From assembly GCF_950023065.1 (NCBI RefSeq), contig NC_088679.1:61938001-62002000 (forward strand): 64,000 bases of DNA, in the 5' to 3' direction. This document shows, piece after piece, positions 41,785 through 54,251 of the stretch. Position 1 is the stretch's first letter; each line of letters starts with the position of its first letter. The stretch comes from Planococcus citri. Taxonomy: Eukaryota > Arthropoda > Insecta > Hemiptera > Pseudococcidae. Position numbers and translations under genes: made by a program. Below the pieces are notes generated by a model that was not told the origin of the DNA, did not search any database, and was given only the letters and a program-made list of their open reading frames with translations.

Positions 41785-42875
41785 GTAGTCTATCTTGTGA
41801 ATTTAAGGAGCCACGTGCTGCGTAAAACTAGAAATTTATCAATTTTGAAAGATACATACATCAAAATTGAAGAAATGTTTGAATCATTCAAATAATGCCC
41901 AAAACCCATAGTACTCGAGTGGACGAACAAAAAAAATGTTTTTATGACAAATTGCCTACCTTCGTAATTGAAGGGGCAAACTTGACCCAAAATTTCCATG
42001 CTTTAAACTGCTGGATCCTCATGTGTTTTAATCGTGTTTTAAACACGTTTTTAACACAAATTCGTTTGTTTTGGATTGTTTTTCAAATATATGTTATCCA
42101 GTCATCAATTTTTAAGATGCGACGTCATAAAATAGCTATAAGTCTCAAGAAATATTAAAAAATTGAAATCAAAACACAAAATTTGCCTTTGAAAAAAAGT
42201 ATAGGAAGAAGAATGAAAATCTAAAAATTCAGTTCCTTCAATTTCACTACTTTTTCAACGAGAAATTGAAAAAAAAATTGGAGTTGAAAAAAAACTTGTT
42301 TAAAACAAAAAAAAATATTTTAAACAGAATTTTGTTTTAAACACTGTCTGTTTTAAACTGACAACACTGAAGATAGGCAATTGGTCATAATAACTTTTTT
42401 GTAGGTCCATTTGAGCACTATGGGTTATTGAAGATTTTCTTACCATCTGTGAATTGAAGAAATTACGCCAATTTTGAACAATTTGTCAAAAAATGGAAAA
42501 AATGTTTGGATTATTCTGGACACTCTAGTAACTCAAAGTATTTGAGTGGACGTACAAAAAAAGTTGTGACAAATCGCCTATCTTCAAAATTGAAGGTGCA
42601 AAAAACACAATTTGAAAATTCAAAATTTTCAAAATCTAGGGCACAACAAATTTGGAAATTTTGGATCAAGTTTGTCCCTTCAATTTCGAAAATAGGCAAT
42701 TTGTCATAATAACATTTTTTGTTCGTCCACTCCGAGTACTATATAGGTTTTTGGCATTATTTGAATGATTCAAACATTTCTTTAATTTTTGATGAATCTT
42801 TCAAAATTGGTAAATTTCTAGTTTTGTGCAGCACGTGGCTGGACTTCAATTCACAAGATAGACTACTTGCGTACA
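41785..42875. repeat. Foldback element with composite interior
   Basis: AGTCTATCTTGTGAATT and GCCACGTGCTGCG-AAAACTAGAAAT on the left are mirrored by ATTTCTAGTTTTGTGCAGCACGTGGC and AATTCACAAGATAGACT on the right. Within, TTTGAATCATTCAAATAATGCC and GTGGACGAACAAAAAA recur in both arms and again centrally (42500-42580), showing internal duplication. A TACAGGGTGTTCC word at 41699 may be the true left terminus. Related to the segment at 10195-10470. Confidence 0.7.
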
Positions 42876-42884
42876 TCAGGTGAC

Positions 42885-42932
42885 GCGGTAGTGTTGCCCC
42901 CCGCCCTCCCTCGGTCGAGGGCAACACCGCGG
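42885..42932. repeat. GC-rich hairpin
   Basis: GCGGTAGTGTTGCCC is followed after about 20 bases by GGGCAACACCGCGG. The stem is nearly perfect and strikingly GC-rich for this region. Confidence 0.75.
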
Positions 42933-43342
42933 AGTTATATTCTCAAATTATTTGGGACACTATTGAAGCATTACGCCAATGTAATTTTTTCAGAAACTAT
43001 ACATTTATTTTAAAAAGTAAGAACACCGTTTTTCTTATTTTTTAAAAAACTTTTAGAATACATAAGAACCATTTTTCTCTGATGAATAATTGCAAGTTAA
43101 AAATACCATTTTTGTAGTTATTTTGGTAAACTTCATTTTACACACTCACTTGAAGATAGAAAGATTGGCCGAACCAAATTTTCTGAAATTTGAAATGTGG
43201 CTTTGATTTACCATCCATTACGGAATAAAACAAAAGAATTTGAAAATTTTTGAAAATTGACCCTCCACCCCCCTTTTTTGCCCCTTAAAAATTTTCAAAA
43301 TTTGTTTAAAACATCAAAAATCTCTTCACTATCATCAATTAC
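42933..43342. other. AT-rich stretch, nothing recognised
   Basis: No ORF or repeat partner could be supported. Confidence 0.3.
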
Positions 43343-44893
43343 ATCCCGATGTGCAAAAACGTCGACACAATGTGTCTGCTGTGTCTGCGGATTTGTGACT
43401 GCTTGTGTCTGTTTAAACCGGTTTTTTTCAGACACATTGTGTCCGTTTTTTGTGTTTCTCCTAATGCATATACGTGTAGGCAAAATATTTCACCACAGTA
43501 GTTCTCATTATGTAGCCTAACAAAAGAAAATATTCTTTTGTGTGGGACTACAATAACAATAAGGTGAATTCCATCCCAAAACCTGGCCTGTACTATAAAC
43601 TGTTTAGGGTAGTTGCACAGAAATGTATAGTGACAGAACCGGTTTTCTCTGCTCTGCATCTCTACTTTCTCTTGGATGTATACCTACTTATTTAAATAGT
43701 TTGGTTGATGCTAGTCTCCTCTACCCCGCGCGTAAGGGATGTTTCATAACTTCATTTACAGGAGTACACCACTAGTGAAGGTTTAGAAATAGGTACCAAA
43801 TTGTGCATATATGCCAATCGAGCCTCATTAAAGGAGATAATTTTTTTTCATCAATTTTGACTTATTTATTCCCCCCAAAATATGAATGTGCAGCGAATAA
43901 TTTTTCAAATTTATTGATGCGTGTTTGAGCAGTGTGTGATGAGTTTATGAGGATGAACTATTTTTTGGAAAAATAAAAAAAATAAAATTATGGGTGATCT
44001 GACAAAAATTAAAATTATAGTGTGCTGAACAGCAGTGGTGTGTAAGGGACCAGGTTTTTAGACACAAAAAAAAACAAAATTTTTGGTAATTTCTCTTGTG
44101 ATTACGGAAATGAACATCAATTTAAATTTAGAACATCTATTTTTCTGATCTCCACGTTTTTCAAATTCAATTATACTCGTAAGTTTCTTCAATTTGTAAC
44201 TGGAACAACATCAATTTTAATGTAAGAATTCAGTTTTCCTGATCTTGACATTTTTAAAATTTTGGTTTCTTGAAATTTTAAGCGTGAAGAAGAAAATGAA
44301 ATTGATCCGAGCAAAGCGAGGGCAAAAGCTTTTGAAAATTTGTTATTTTTATGTGAAAAGCCATTGTTTCACCATGGACAATTTAAAAAGTATGAAGTAA
44401 AATACTTTTCAACTTTCAAGCACCATTTGAAAAATTGAAAACAACAATTTAGCTCAAGCAACGCGAGGGCTAAAGCTCGAGGCCTACAAAACATACCTAC
44501 CTAAAAATTTTTAGGGTACATTGATGATTTTGTTGGCAAATTGACTATTTTGCCGACTAATTTTGAATATTCAAAGTTTAGCTGGTAGGCCTATACTCCC
44601 CTCTTTGAATCTTCTTCCCCCCCCCCCCGGCTATTTCACTTCACTAATAGTAACACGAAAACAATCTGCAACTTATACATTTGACATTACTATACTCGTA
44701 CCATGTAGCATGGTACTCGTATAGGCAACCATTCCATCAGCAGGCGGTCACATTGTGAACGTTCCGCAGCCACATTGTGTCTGTTTTTCACAACATAATG
44801 GGTATTGTTCTGAAAACAGACACAAAATGTCCGTTTTACTGGATTTGTATACTGTTGTGTCCGATTTTTACGGACACGCTTGCACATCGGGAT
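43343..44893. mobile_element. TIR element, 1.55 kb, with ACACAATGTG-type repeats near the ends
   Basis: The left end is ATCCCGATGTGCAA and the right end TTGCACATCGGGAT. Just inside both ends, words such as GACACAATGTGTC, CACATTGTGTCTG and ACAGACACAA recur several times in both orientations. The middle (about 43700-44600) is unique, with no transposase ORF. A C-run of about 10 bases lies near 44620. No clear target duplication (TTAC against ATTC). Confidence 0.6.
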
Positions 44894-45990
44894 ATTCCTC
44901 CAAAAAATCAGTTTTGTAATTCAATTACTTAAAATTTTAGACATGTTTAAAGATTGTAAGAAATGACCAATTTTGAAAGAAATCATCACTGTACTAATTA
45001 AAAATACTACCAAAAATGAATACTTACAGGTTTAAGAATACGAAAAGGCACTTCTGCGATATTCGAAGTATATTTGATTCAAATTTCAGCCTTATTGGTG
45101 CCATATTCGTAGATGTACATTTGTCTAAAGAAGTACTTGATTTTCGAAATATTGTTGGTAATGATTTCCCATTTTTGACCGCACTTTAGACATACCTGCA
45201 GCTTCGAATATTGCACCAATTATAATGGAATTTTAGTTGAATACACTTCAAACAGTGTAGAATTGCCCTGTTTTATTTAAAAATAAATAAATGCTTTATT
45301 TTCTTTTATTTGTTAAAAATAAAAGCACAAGGCGTATTTTCATTCCCCATATATGATTTGATAACAATTTGATAACAATTTTGTTTATTAGAGGGGTACA
45401 AATTCGCAGCCGAGTATTTCTCATTTTCTAAGCATTTCTCAAAACGTTGTATGATAAAACAAAAGAGCGAAAAAGTGAGACAGAAAAACTGATTACTAAA
45501 CAAGTAAATTAAATTGATCACAATATAAATTTTTTCAGAATTTTCCGAACTACCTTAAAGCATCCGTATTCCCAAAAAATGAATGTGATTAAATGCGAAT
45601 TAACGTTACTGAATTATACACATGTGCTTACTACTTCATTTAAAAAAATGACTGATATCCACAAAAAATCTTTGGAAAAGAATTCCAACCCCCGCCCACC
45701 CACTTTGGAAACATTTAAGTATTCTAAAAATAGAAATAATCTGAAAAACAATATCAAAAAAAAAAAATTGAAATAAAATAAAAATTTCAATATAAAATTT
45801 ACTAATATAAAGAGAGTGTGACCCCGCCATTTAAGGCATTATAAAATTATTTAATTATGAGAATATGGATTTTTATAATTCAGTAAAATAATGACTGCAT
45901 AAATGATGAATTCACTGTCAAAGAAAATAAAACAATTTTTATAATTTGATTGATGAAAATATATGATTCAAATTTGTTATGTTTAGAAAA
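44894..45990. other. AT-rich non-coding stretch
   Basis: Nothing recognised beyond short AT-rich ORFs. Confidence 0.3.
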
Positions 45991-46188
45991 ATCTACATTA
46001 ATATTTTCTAATAAAAAAATAAAAAATAAAAAAAAGGGCGGACAAAAGCCTTACACTTTATTATAACTTAATTCGTGAAAAAAATGATAAAATTCTGTCT
46101 AATATATAGATACAAAAAATAAGGAAAGGGATTTTGTCCGCCCTTTTTTTTATTTTTTATTTTTTTATTAGAAAATATTAATGTAGAT
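45991..46188. repeat. Perfect 57-bp inverted repeat with 84-bp loop
   Basis: 45991-46047 is the exact reverse complement of 46132-46188, including an internal GGGCGGACAAAA next to a long A/T tract. Exact pairing over 57 bases in AT-rich DNA implies recent origin or selection. It could be a MITE (ATCTACATT...AATGTAGAT ends) or a hairpin-RNA source. No target duplication is seen. Confidence 0.9.
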
Positions 46189-47900
46189 ATTTTTGAACTT
46201 TTAGTACATTTTTGAAATCTTTTCAATAGAATAAAAAATTTTTTAAAAAAGACATTGCTCAAATTGATTTGGGCAGCTAGAAATCGAATGTCTCTACTAC
46301 TTTCGGAGATTACCGACTCTACATCTCATCCTACGTATGTTCCCAGCACTACATAGCCTATTGCCAATTCTATGCCACTTTTCTTGACTGGAGACTTCCT
46401 CAGACAGAGTAGTGCCCTCTCAGATCTTTCCAGAATCCACAATTGAAAGAAATCTTTCCACAGCCACCAAATATATACGAAAAAATATCACATTTTCGAA
46501 TCACCAGGAGCAATGACACGCAAACAAAAAAAAACACACGGAGAAAACGATGATTAAAAACAAACGCCGCCATCGCCATCGGTTTTTTTGCTACAGCAAT
46601 TCAATGAATAACTTTGTCGTCGAAGGCACTGCAGCAACGAAAAGATAACAATCAGTTTGTATTTGCATCACAAAGGCACCGAACACCTCAACCCTTTTAT
46701 ACTCATTTTACAGAAAAAATCGAGTACTTTTTTGCTCGAAAAAAATGACATCCAACTTTTTCGCTATTGTTGAAAATTATCAATATTTACCACGCGACGC
46801 GAAGCAAGTTGCATTTTATTCGTTTAAAAGTTGAATTTGCATAGGCGTGTTGACATACCTAACGTGGCTCTGCTCGGCTCGGCCTAAATAGAAAACTATT
46901 TTAAATGATACGCAAATTGAGACTTTTTTATTTCTGCCAACATGAATAATTCATTTCTCTCGTATACCTACCTACCGATAAGAAGAATCAAAACTTGCTA
47001 AAGTTTACGTTCACGCTTCGGCGTTTAATATATTTCGAAATGTAATCAGCTTGGCAAACTGGTAATTACCTACGTATTACAAAGTAATTACCAATTAGAA
47101 TAAAACGTTGTGTATTTTTCTTGGCACTAGGCCAATTTCTAGTGTATGATTTTTACTCTGTAGAGTGTAGAGTGGCCTATGTGTATATTATGTAGGTAAG
47201 GTACCTACAGTAGAATGCACCGAGTACTTGAAAAAATTACTTTTTTCCCCCTTTCCTCATCTTTCTCTAAACTTGATTCGAACCGCAAGAGGTAGAGTAA
47301 CGTCTCTCCATACCAAACATACACGCATACGAGAGACGAATTTGTATTCTGCGAAAGAACTGTCGCTTAAATCGTCTTTAGCCGGGTTACTTTCGAAGCA
47401 GATGTTTATAAATTTACAAACTTCTTATATAGGCACCCTTCGTTCATAATTTTTCATTTGCCAAAAAAGTTAATATTACAATATAAGGTTATCACCCAAC
47501 ACGCCTGCAACATACGAGTTGATTTTCCAATTCGACGACAAACTTTGAATACCAAGTTACCTAACCTTTTTCTTGTCGACTTATTCGAGTGAAATTTTCA
47601 CCAACGCATTTATCAAGCCGACGAAAAGGTGATGGAAAATATGATGGCTTTAGTCGAATCCCTCGATATGATTTTCATTATACTGTACGAACAAGGTATC
47701 TGAAGTTCTACTTAATACGGATATTTCGAACCGTTTTTTTTTTCAATGGACCTTGGAAGTGTTGACATGACGGATTTACCTTCATTATAGTTGACTTTTC
47801 AAATTTTGGCAATTTGTTACTGAATTTTCGTTTAGAAGAGGAATGCAATTGGGTTCGTGACAGTTGAGAATTTGGAGAGGTTGAGGGATGGAGTGATCCT
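46189..47900. other. Unique non-coding DNA
   Basis: Includes CG-rich words near 46555-46640 and GTAGGTACCT words near 47190-47210. No coding or repeat feature could be supported. Confidence 0.3.
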
Positions 47901-48374
47901 CACTTTTTTAATGAAAAATTTTGTTGTTTGCTAAAAGTATCAAGGTCTTATTTTACCTTTTTTTTAAAAAATATATTCAAAAATTCAATTCTTCCAAATC
48001 ATGGATCTACTTTTCCAAATGTCACAATTTGTTTCCAAAAAATTGACCGAAAGTCTCACCTTGTCGAAAATTGCAAAAGTCCTGCATTTTTGCAGAAATT
48101 GTCAAAGTGTCTTTTTTTGTCTACGTTTTCGTTGAAAAATTCACCTATTGGCTATTTGCCAAAAAGTTACGAAAATGACCCACTGTCTCGGCAACGATTT
48201 CCAAAAAAGTGATTCAGTTTCCCAAAAAGTCTTTCTTTTTGCCAAAAATTGACAAAAATTTTGTTTTTATCAAATTATTGTTGAAAAGTCTTGCTGTTTT
48301 CCTCAAAAATGCTAAAAAGTCTTCACTTTTTTTTTCTAAAAATTGCTACCTATAATAAGATTTATTTGTTTGCT
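47901..48374. repeat. TTGCCAAAAATTG-type repeat, left of the Gypsy remnant
   Basis: Same degenerate word family as at 15421-16167 and 24418-24960 (TTGCCAAAAATTGACAAAAA, AAAAAGTC). The Gypsy fragment begins sharply within it. Confidence 0.5.
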
Positions 48375-50845
48375 AAAAGAATTAAACCATTTCAACAGGA
48401 CTAACATTAGTGTCTGCTTTTATAGAAGAGCGCAATCCTAATAAAATGAGGGGTAAAGCATCAATCCAATTTTTTGAGTCAACACATTTGATAGAATCTT
48501 TGAGTCCACGATGAAATCTTTCAATTAAGCCATTTGCAATAGGATGATAAGAAGATGTTCTTATCAACTTGATACCTAAAAGCTGAGCCAAAGCATGAAA
48601 CAATTTCGATTAAAACTGTCTACCTTGATCAGTAGTGATATTTAAAGGACAACCAAATCTCGAAATCCAACCCTGTAATAAAGCTGAAGCAACTGTTTCT
48701 GCTTCTTGATTTGAATTGGAATAACTTCAGGCCAACGGGAAAAACGATCAATTATAGTAAGACAATACGAGTTTCCTTTACATGGAGTTACTTTTATCAG
48801 GTCGATATGAATATGATCGAATCGTTCTGAAGTAATAGGGAATTCTCCAAAAGGGCTGTGATTATGTTTAAAAATTTTAGATTTTTGACAGGATAGGCAT
48901 TCCTTAGTCCATTTTGTTAAATCTTTACTCATTGAAGGCCATACATGAATCGGTGGGTGCAGAAAGGGAACAAGTCACATTTTTGGAAATTTTTTTTTTC
49001 ACGGATATAGGGGTTTCAAAGTACGGCGGATCGACTGGTTTTGTCAGATTTCCGCAAAACTGCCGGGAAAGTGGTATTTGGGCGCAGAAAAAGGGCGGTT
49101 CCGCATTTATGACTTTTTTGTAAAATTTTTTAAATTCCTTGAAACATAACTAACATTTTTGAGAAGACCATTTTTTGAAATTTAAGTTAATCTCTGAACT
49201 GAAAAATGATGAAAAAATTACCAACTTCGGCAAAAAGTCTTAGAACTCAAGGGGTTTTTGGTCAATTTAAACGAGATAGCAGTCTAAATGATGTACTTAG
49301 ATGTAGAATCAAGCCCCATTCGTGCCCGAGCAATTTCAAAAAAAATTTTGTCGATTGGGTGCAGAAAGGGTCTAAGTCCCATTTGTTTAGGCAGCAACAG
49401 CGCCGGCACACGAGAATATTTTTTTTTCTAAACAGTGCTAAAAATTGTGTCTTGGGGTCCTCTTTCAATGACCTTAAGCATGTTTACCAAAAATTTTTGA
49501 TTTTCAAATAAATCAGTTTTTTGTTATTCCTGAAAAGTGCGAAAATGGACTTGTTCCCTTTCTGCACCCACCGATTCACATATCGTTTAGATATTAAACC
49601 TTTTGTTACACGACTACCAGGATGACTTATACCATGAAAAGCTAAGAATATTTCATAACGAAGAGATTTGGGAATGAATGGTCTATCAATTCCTGTTGAA
49701 GAATCAACATAAACAGAAATAGAATCTGAAATCGGAATAGCAGCTAATTTTAAAGAAGTTTTATTTTCAGATTTTAAAAAAGAAGACAGTTCAACATCAG
49801 TCTTTTGTTCTTTTGCAATAATATCCAAACCAAATTTATTGGATAGAGAAATAGTTTCAATTCTAGACAATGTATCTGCTACGACATTCTTTTCTCCTGA
49901 TACATGGCGAATATCGGTAGAGAATTGAGATATAAAATCAAGTTGTCTCAGTTGACGAGGTGACGCTTTTTCCAATTTCTGTTGAAATGCGAAAATTAAT
50001 GGTTTATGATCTGTAAAAATTTGAAATTCTCTACCCTCTAGCATATAACGAAAATGTCTAATAGTCTCATATATTGCTAACAATTCTTTATCATAAACAC
50101 TGTAATTTAGTTGAGAGGATGATAATTTTCTGGAGAAAAATGCTAACGGTAGAATTTTACCATCAATGTGTTGGTGCAGAACACCACCTATTCCAATGTC
50201 AGAGGCGTCTACCATAATAGATAAAGGAGCATTGGGAGAGCAATGTCCCAGTAACACTTCGGAAATTAAAGCTGATTTTAATTTTTGAAAAGCAATGTCT
50301 GAATCTTTATTCCAAACAATGGGTGATTTGTCATTTTTCCTACTTCCAGCAACATGTTTTTGCAATGGAATCTGGATTTCAGCCATAGAAGGAATAAAGC
50401 GATGATAATAGTTTATCATTCCTAGAAAATTTCTCAATTGATCAACTCGGGTAGGAATTGAAAAATTTGAAATAACTTCAACTTTTTCTTTCAAAGGATG
50501 TATACCTTCGGCAGAAATTTCATGACCTAAAAATTTCACCAACGGTACACCAAAACAACATTTTGCAACATTGATAGTAACACCATATTCCTCGAGCCGT
50601 TTGAATAAAATTTCCAGATATTTGAGATGTTTGCTTTCAGATGAAGAAGCCACAATAATATCATCGATGTGTACAAAAAGAAAATCCAGGCCCCTAGTAA
50701 GTTCAATGTTCATGCATAAAACGTTGAAAGGTTTGAGCTGCATTACGTAACCCAAAAGGCATGAATGGAAATTCAAAAAGTCCAAAAGGAGTAGTTATAG
50801 CAGTTTTTTCAATATCTTCCTTGTTTACAGGGATCTGTTGTTACA
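48375..50845 (-). pseudogene. Ty3/Gypsy pol fragment (RT-RNase H-integrase), truncated and interrupted
   Basis: Minus-strand pol begins abruptly inside the reverse transcriptase near 50845 (QIPV...EDI, then TPFGLFEFPFMPFGL). The first frame shifts near 50710. The 433-residue frame (50785-49484) carries the palm box VHIDD (residues 38-42), FLGHEIS, and RNase H motifs with their acidic residues (MVDASDIGIGG, DKELLAIYE, FTDHKPL, VVADTLSR), then the integrase His pair (HGISHPGS). The Cys pair (CLSCQKS) and first integrase Asp (IIDRFSRWP) are in 48642-48932, the second Asp (TTDQGRQF) in a shifted frame followed by a stop, and the Glu (NGLIERFHR) in 48382-48603. It is split by the element at 48947-49577. 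No LTR, gag or protease remains. It is non-functional. Confidence 0.9.
48947..49577. mobile_element. TIR element, 631 bp, inserted in Gypsy integrase
   Basis: The ends are GAATCGGTGGGTGCAGAAAG and its complement, flanked by ACAT on both sides (48943-48946 and 49578-49581). Removing the element and one ACAT would restore an open integrase frame through the zinc-binding segment, which supports the 4-bp duplication. GGGTGCAGAAAGGG occurs again internally near 49355, a subterminal or duplicated motif. No transposase ORF. Confidence 0.85.
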
Positions 50846-51250
50846 AATTCTCAAGTATTTCCCAAAAACTGCGTAAGAGCCAAAAATTCTTGCTCTGATG
50901 TCAAAAAATTGTCATAAGTCGTGCTTTATCCCCAAAAAATTGCAAAATACAAATAGTCTTACCCTCTACAAAAAATTGGAAAAGGTCATCATTTATGAGT
51001 CAGTAATTGCCAAAGGTCCTGCTTTTTGCTGAATTTGTTGATGTTTTAATAAAATTTTTCATGTTCTCAGATTTTGAAAGTTTTTTGGTTACTTTTTGGA
51101 TTTTGTTTGTTACTTTTAAGTTATGTACTTTTTTTTTGGAAAATATTCAGCACGTGTCCTGCGTTTGGGACACACTTAATTTTGAACATCCAATGTTTTC
51201 AGACACATTTTATCAACTACTCGTATTTAAAATTCTGACACTCCATTTAT
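50846..51250. repeat. TTGCCAAAAATTG-type repeat, right of the Gypsy remnant
   Basis: Words like CCAAAAATTC, AAAAAATTGTC and CCAAAAAATTGCAAAA continue the family seen at 47901-48374. Confidence 0.45.
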
Positions 51251-53539
51251 GGTGAAAGATTGTAATACTTTGCACAATTTTCATTTATTCAACTCCTTCG
51301 CTAAAACTAAAAATCTTGAATTTTCAGGAAAAATTTCTAAATACCTACGAAGAAATTTCATCAACAAATAGGTTATTGCTTCGCTTTGTCGGTCTACCAG
51401 TGTTCAGATCAAAGAAAGAAATTATCAAAACATACAGCCTACGACTATAGCTTTAGCAACGAAGGCAAACAGAGTCCATTTCCAAGTGGAAACTGAACAA
51501 ACGAGATAATTTTATAAAAGGACAAACGGATAAATAAAACATTACTCGTATTCGTGTGTATATCTATCTGGTACTATGGTACTTTGTAAAGTTGAATTCG
51601 AATTCCAAGTAATCCAGTACACGGTATGGACTCTCGAGAGGATTTAAAAGACTCTTCTTTGTATATTAACAAAAAATTACAATAGCTTCGCCGTGTGTAC
51701 TGTATTTTATATGTAAAAAGCTCGTGCTCTGTAGTATACTCGTGTAGCTTTCGCGTATTCGAACGTACATGGTGAATTTTTGATGGACGTGAAAAATTTA
51801 CGTTAATTCTCGCGCCATTTATATAGATTTAACATTCTACGAAACATTTTTGGCACCGAATTTATTTCCATCGATGTTTACGACGAGGAAAAAATTGGGC
51901 TGAAATTTTTTACTGTATTTTCAAACATCGCCGATTCGTACACGCAGACAACAAGACATTCGTACAACCGAACAACTGATGGATGAATATAATTGTCTGA
52001 TTGATTTGTTGAAATAAGCTCGTTCACTGCGAACTGGCATTGAATAAGGAATAAACAAACCCCTCCCCTTACCCTCTAACCCGCTCACCTTTCACATAAT
52101 CCTGCAAAAGTACAGTCGCGCCGTTAAAGTCAATAAAAAACAATACTCGCAAAATCATCAAACCGTATAGTAAGAACATTTATATTCCTTCCGATGAAAA
52201 TATAACGTATAATGGTTTTTTTTTATCGCGAAAAAAAAAACTTTTCGAAAACTTTTACACGGTAAGATTTTGTCCTTGGTTATAGTCTTCCCTTTTGCCC
52301 CCTCCGGCCACCTAGCTCTAGGTTAAATCTCCTTCGATAATTTCTTAAAGGGCTGCGTAATTTATAATGCGGGTAGTTTCGAGGAATTAAGCGAACTATT
52401 TAATTGGTTAATTGAGCCGTATGATTTGCTTTCTCGCCAGCTATAAGGTTACTACCTTGATTATACATCTACTTAAAATACGAGGGGCGCGTATTCCACG
52501 TTTCGGAATTTTTATTCTTAGATACTCGTACAATCGGTTACTCGAGGATAAAAGAACATCTAAGAAATGAAAAATAGCTCTCGGTGTAATAAAAATAAAT
52601 TTAAAAAATGATCGTTACCGGAGTACCTACGTATTTCTTATTCCCCGAAGATTAACGTTAAATCAAACGAAAAGGAAAAAAAAGCTTCTCAGCTGTTTGT
52701 CGTATCACTACTGACTGAAACAGGAGCGATGAATTGGATAATTTGCCAAGTTTTTTTTTGCATTTTTTTGCATTCTTTCCTGTTTTTAGTTCGTTTTATT
52801 TTAGTTAATTTCAAAAATGTACTTAACGATGCGAACGACTTAATTTACTTTGAATTAGCTTATGTAAATTGAAACGATAATTTAGTCAAATATACGAAAA
52901 AAATTGTTCTCAGGCGAAAAGAAATTTAGAGTAATTATTTTCCAAGTTGGAAAAAACACAATGGTTGACTGGTCTGTTTTGTTTTTTATAATTATTATTA
53001 TAAAAATTATTCACGTCAAATGATGATGTTGATTTTTACAGTCTAATGCGCGAATGAAGTTTATTTTCGAGAAGTTTCATTGATTAATGAAGTAGGTAGC
53101 TAATAATAAAGGTTGAAAAGTTGGAAAAGAGAAAATTTGAAAAACAAGTTCTTGTTTATATTTTATTCAACCAGAAAAACGTGTAATGGAATGAAAAAAA
53201 GTGAGTGCATCATAAAGTAACGCCAATAAAAATAGAGCTTATCAGATATTTTGAAAACATTTTACAATACCTACTTAATGAATTTTCAGGGGGAAAAATA
53301 GATGAAAACGCCAAAAAAGGGGGAGTCACATTTTTTAAAGTTACCAATATCCAGAGAACGTGGAATATGCATCTGGTGAAAAATGAATAAATTAAATTTG
53401 AGTTTATGTTGCCAAGGTAGTTTTTTTCAATAAATTGCAAAATCACGTCGAAAATCCAAAAACTTATTTTTTTTGTAATCCTATTCTCAAACCAAAAAAA
53501 CTCGAAACATGTTATTAATCTTGGTGATTTCTAAGGCCA
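51251..53539. other. Unique non-coding DNA
   Basis: No repeat partner exists in the window and no ORF has recognisable character. CG-containing words are relatively common (51700-52560). Confidence 0.35.
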
Positions 53540-53830
53540 ATACATTACATCGCTGTTGTTTGAGTGAGATTTTCAGACAGCTCGTGGAATGGATTATTGG
53601 ATTGCAAATCAGGCATTTCCAGGTTCACCTGATGATTTTATGGCTGAGATTTACATAGGTAGATTGGATTTCATGTCTGATTTCCGACTCAGTTATCGAC
53701 TCTACGTGTTGACTGAAAATTTTATTCAAACAACAGCTATGTTTTGGCCTCAGAAATCACTAGATAAATTACCATTTCTTGTAGGTATATTTTCATTTCT
53801 AAATAATTTAATCAAGTACCTAGCCTAGGT
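53540..53830. repeat. Foldback repeat, family member 2
   Basis: Shares TCGCTGTTGTTTGA, GATTTCATGTCTGATTTCCGACTCAG and ATTCAAACAACAGC-ATGTTTTGGCC with the complement or direct sequence of 9870-10200. It can fold on itself in the same way (TGTTGTTTGA against TCAAACAACA). Confidence 0.6.
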
Positions 53831-53945
53831 ACCAAAAAGCTGTTGCCTTTAGATTTCTGATGCTATTTTTCAATCTATGGAAAGAAACCTCTTGGCAACA
53901 GTACTTCGCATTGATGCATTTTTTACCAGATGGCCATCCAAGTAC
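53831..53945. other. Spacer
   Basis: Short stretch with GTAGGTACC-like words; nothing coding. Confidence 0.3.
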
Positions 53946-54251
53946 CTACTCTAGATATTGGTAACATGGTACGCACGTTGAGTGCATCGCTACATGGCGT
54001 TCATGGATCTCCCGGTTATCATCTTGATGTCTTTTTGCCCGGTGCCTCATGTAAGTATCCTTTCTACCGTACAGCCGGCGACATAAATCGCATCTGATAT
54101 AGAACTCACCATCGCACCGGGTGTTTGAAATCCATTCTGGGTGGCGGAGTTCGACGTGTTGGTCGTGCAGCCTTTTCCTGGTGTAACGTGCAGGGCAGTT
54201 CTTACAATTTCTATTTTTAGTTGCCGTTACTTTATAATTTACACCCCTTTT
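53946..54251 (-). CDS. C2H2 zinc-finger segment (two fingers), partial gene
   Basis: A frame open for about 101 codons on the minus strand, ending at a TAG (53946-53948). Finger 1 is CKNCPARYTRKRLHDQH then VELRH (Cys-x2-Cys-x12-His-x4-His). Finger 2 is CDLCRRLYGRKDTYMRH then RAKRH with the same spacing. Both have the hydrophobic and aromatic positions of the family. C2H2 fingers bind DNA or RNA, usually in nuclear proteins. No start Met is present, so this is a last exon or a remnant. A stretch with coding-like character lies upstream on the same strand at about 54620-55260, and together they may be an eroded zinc-finger gene. Confidence 0.7.
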   Translation of the reverse strand, partial: KRGVNYKVTATKNRNCKNCPARYTRKRLHDQHVELRHPEWISNTRCDGEFYIRCDLCRRLYGRKDTYMRHRAKRHQDDNREIHERHVAMHSTCVPCYQYLE

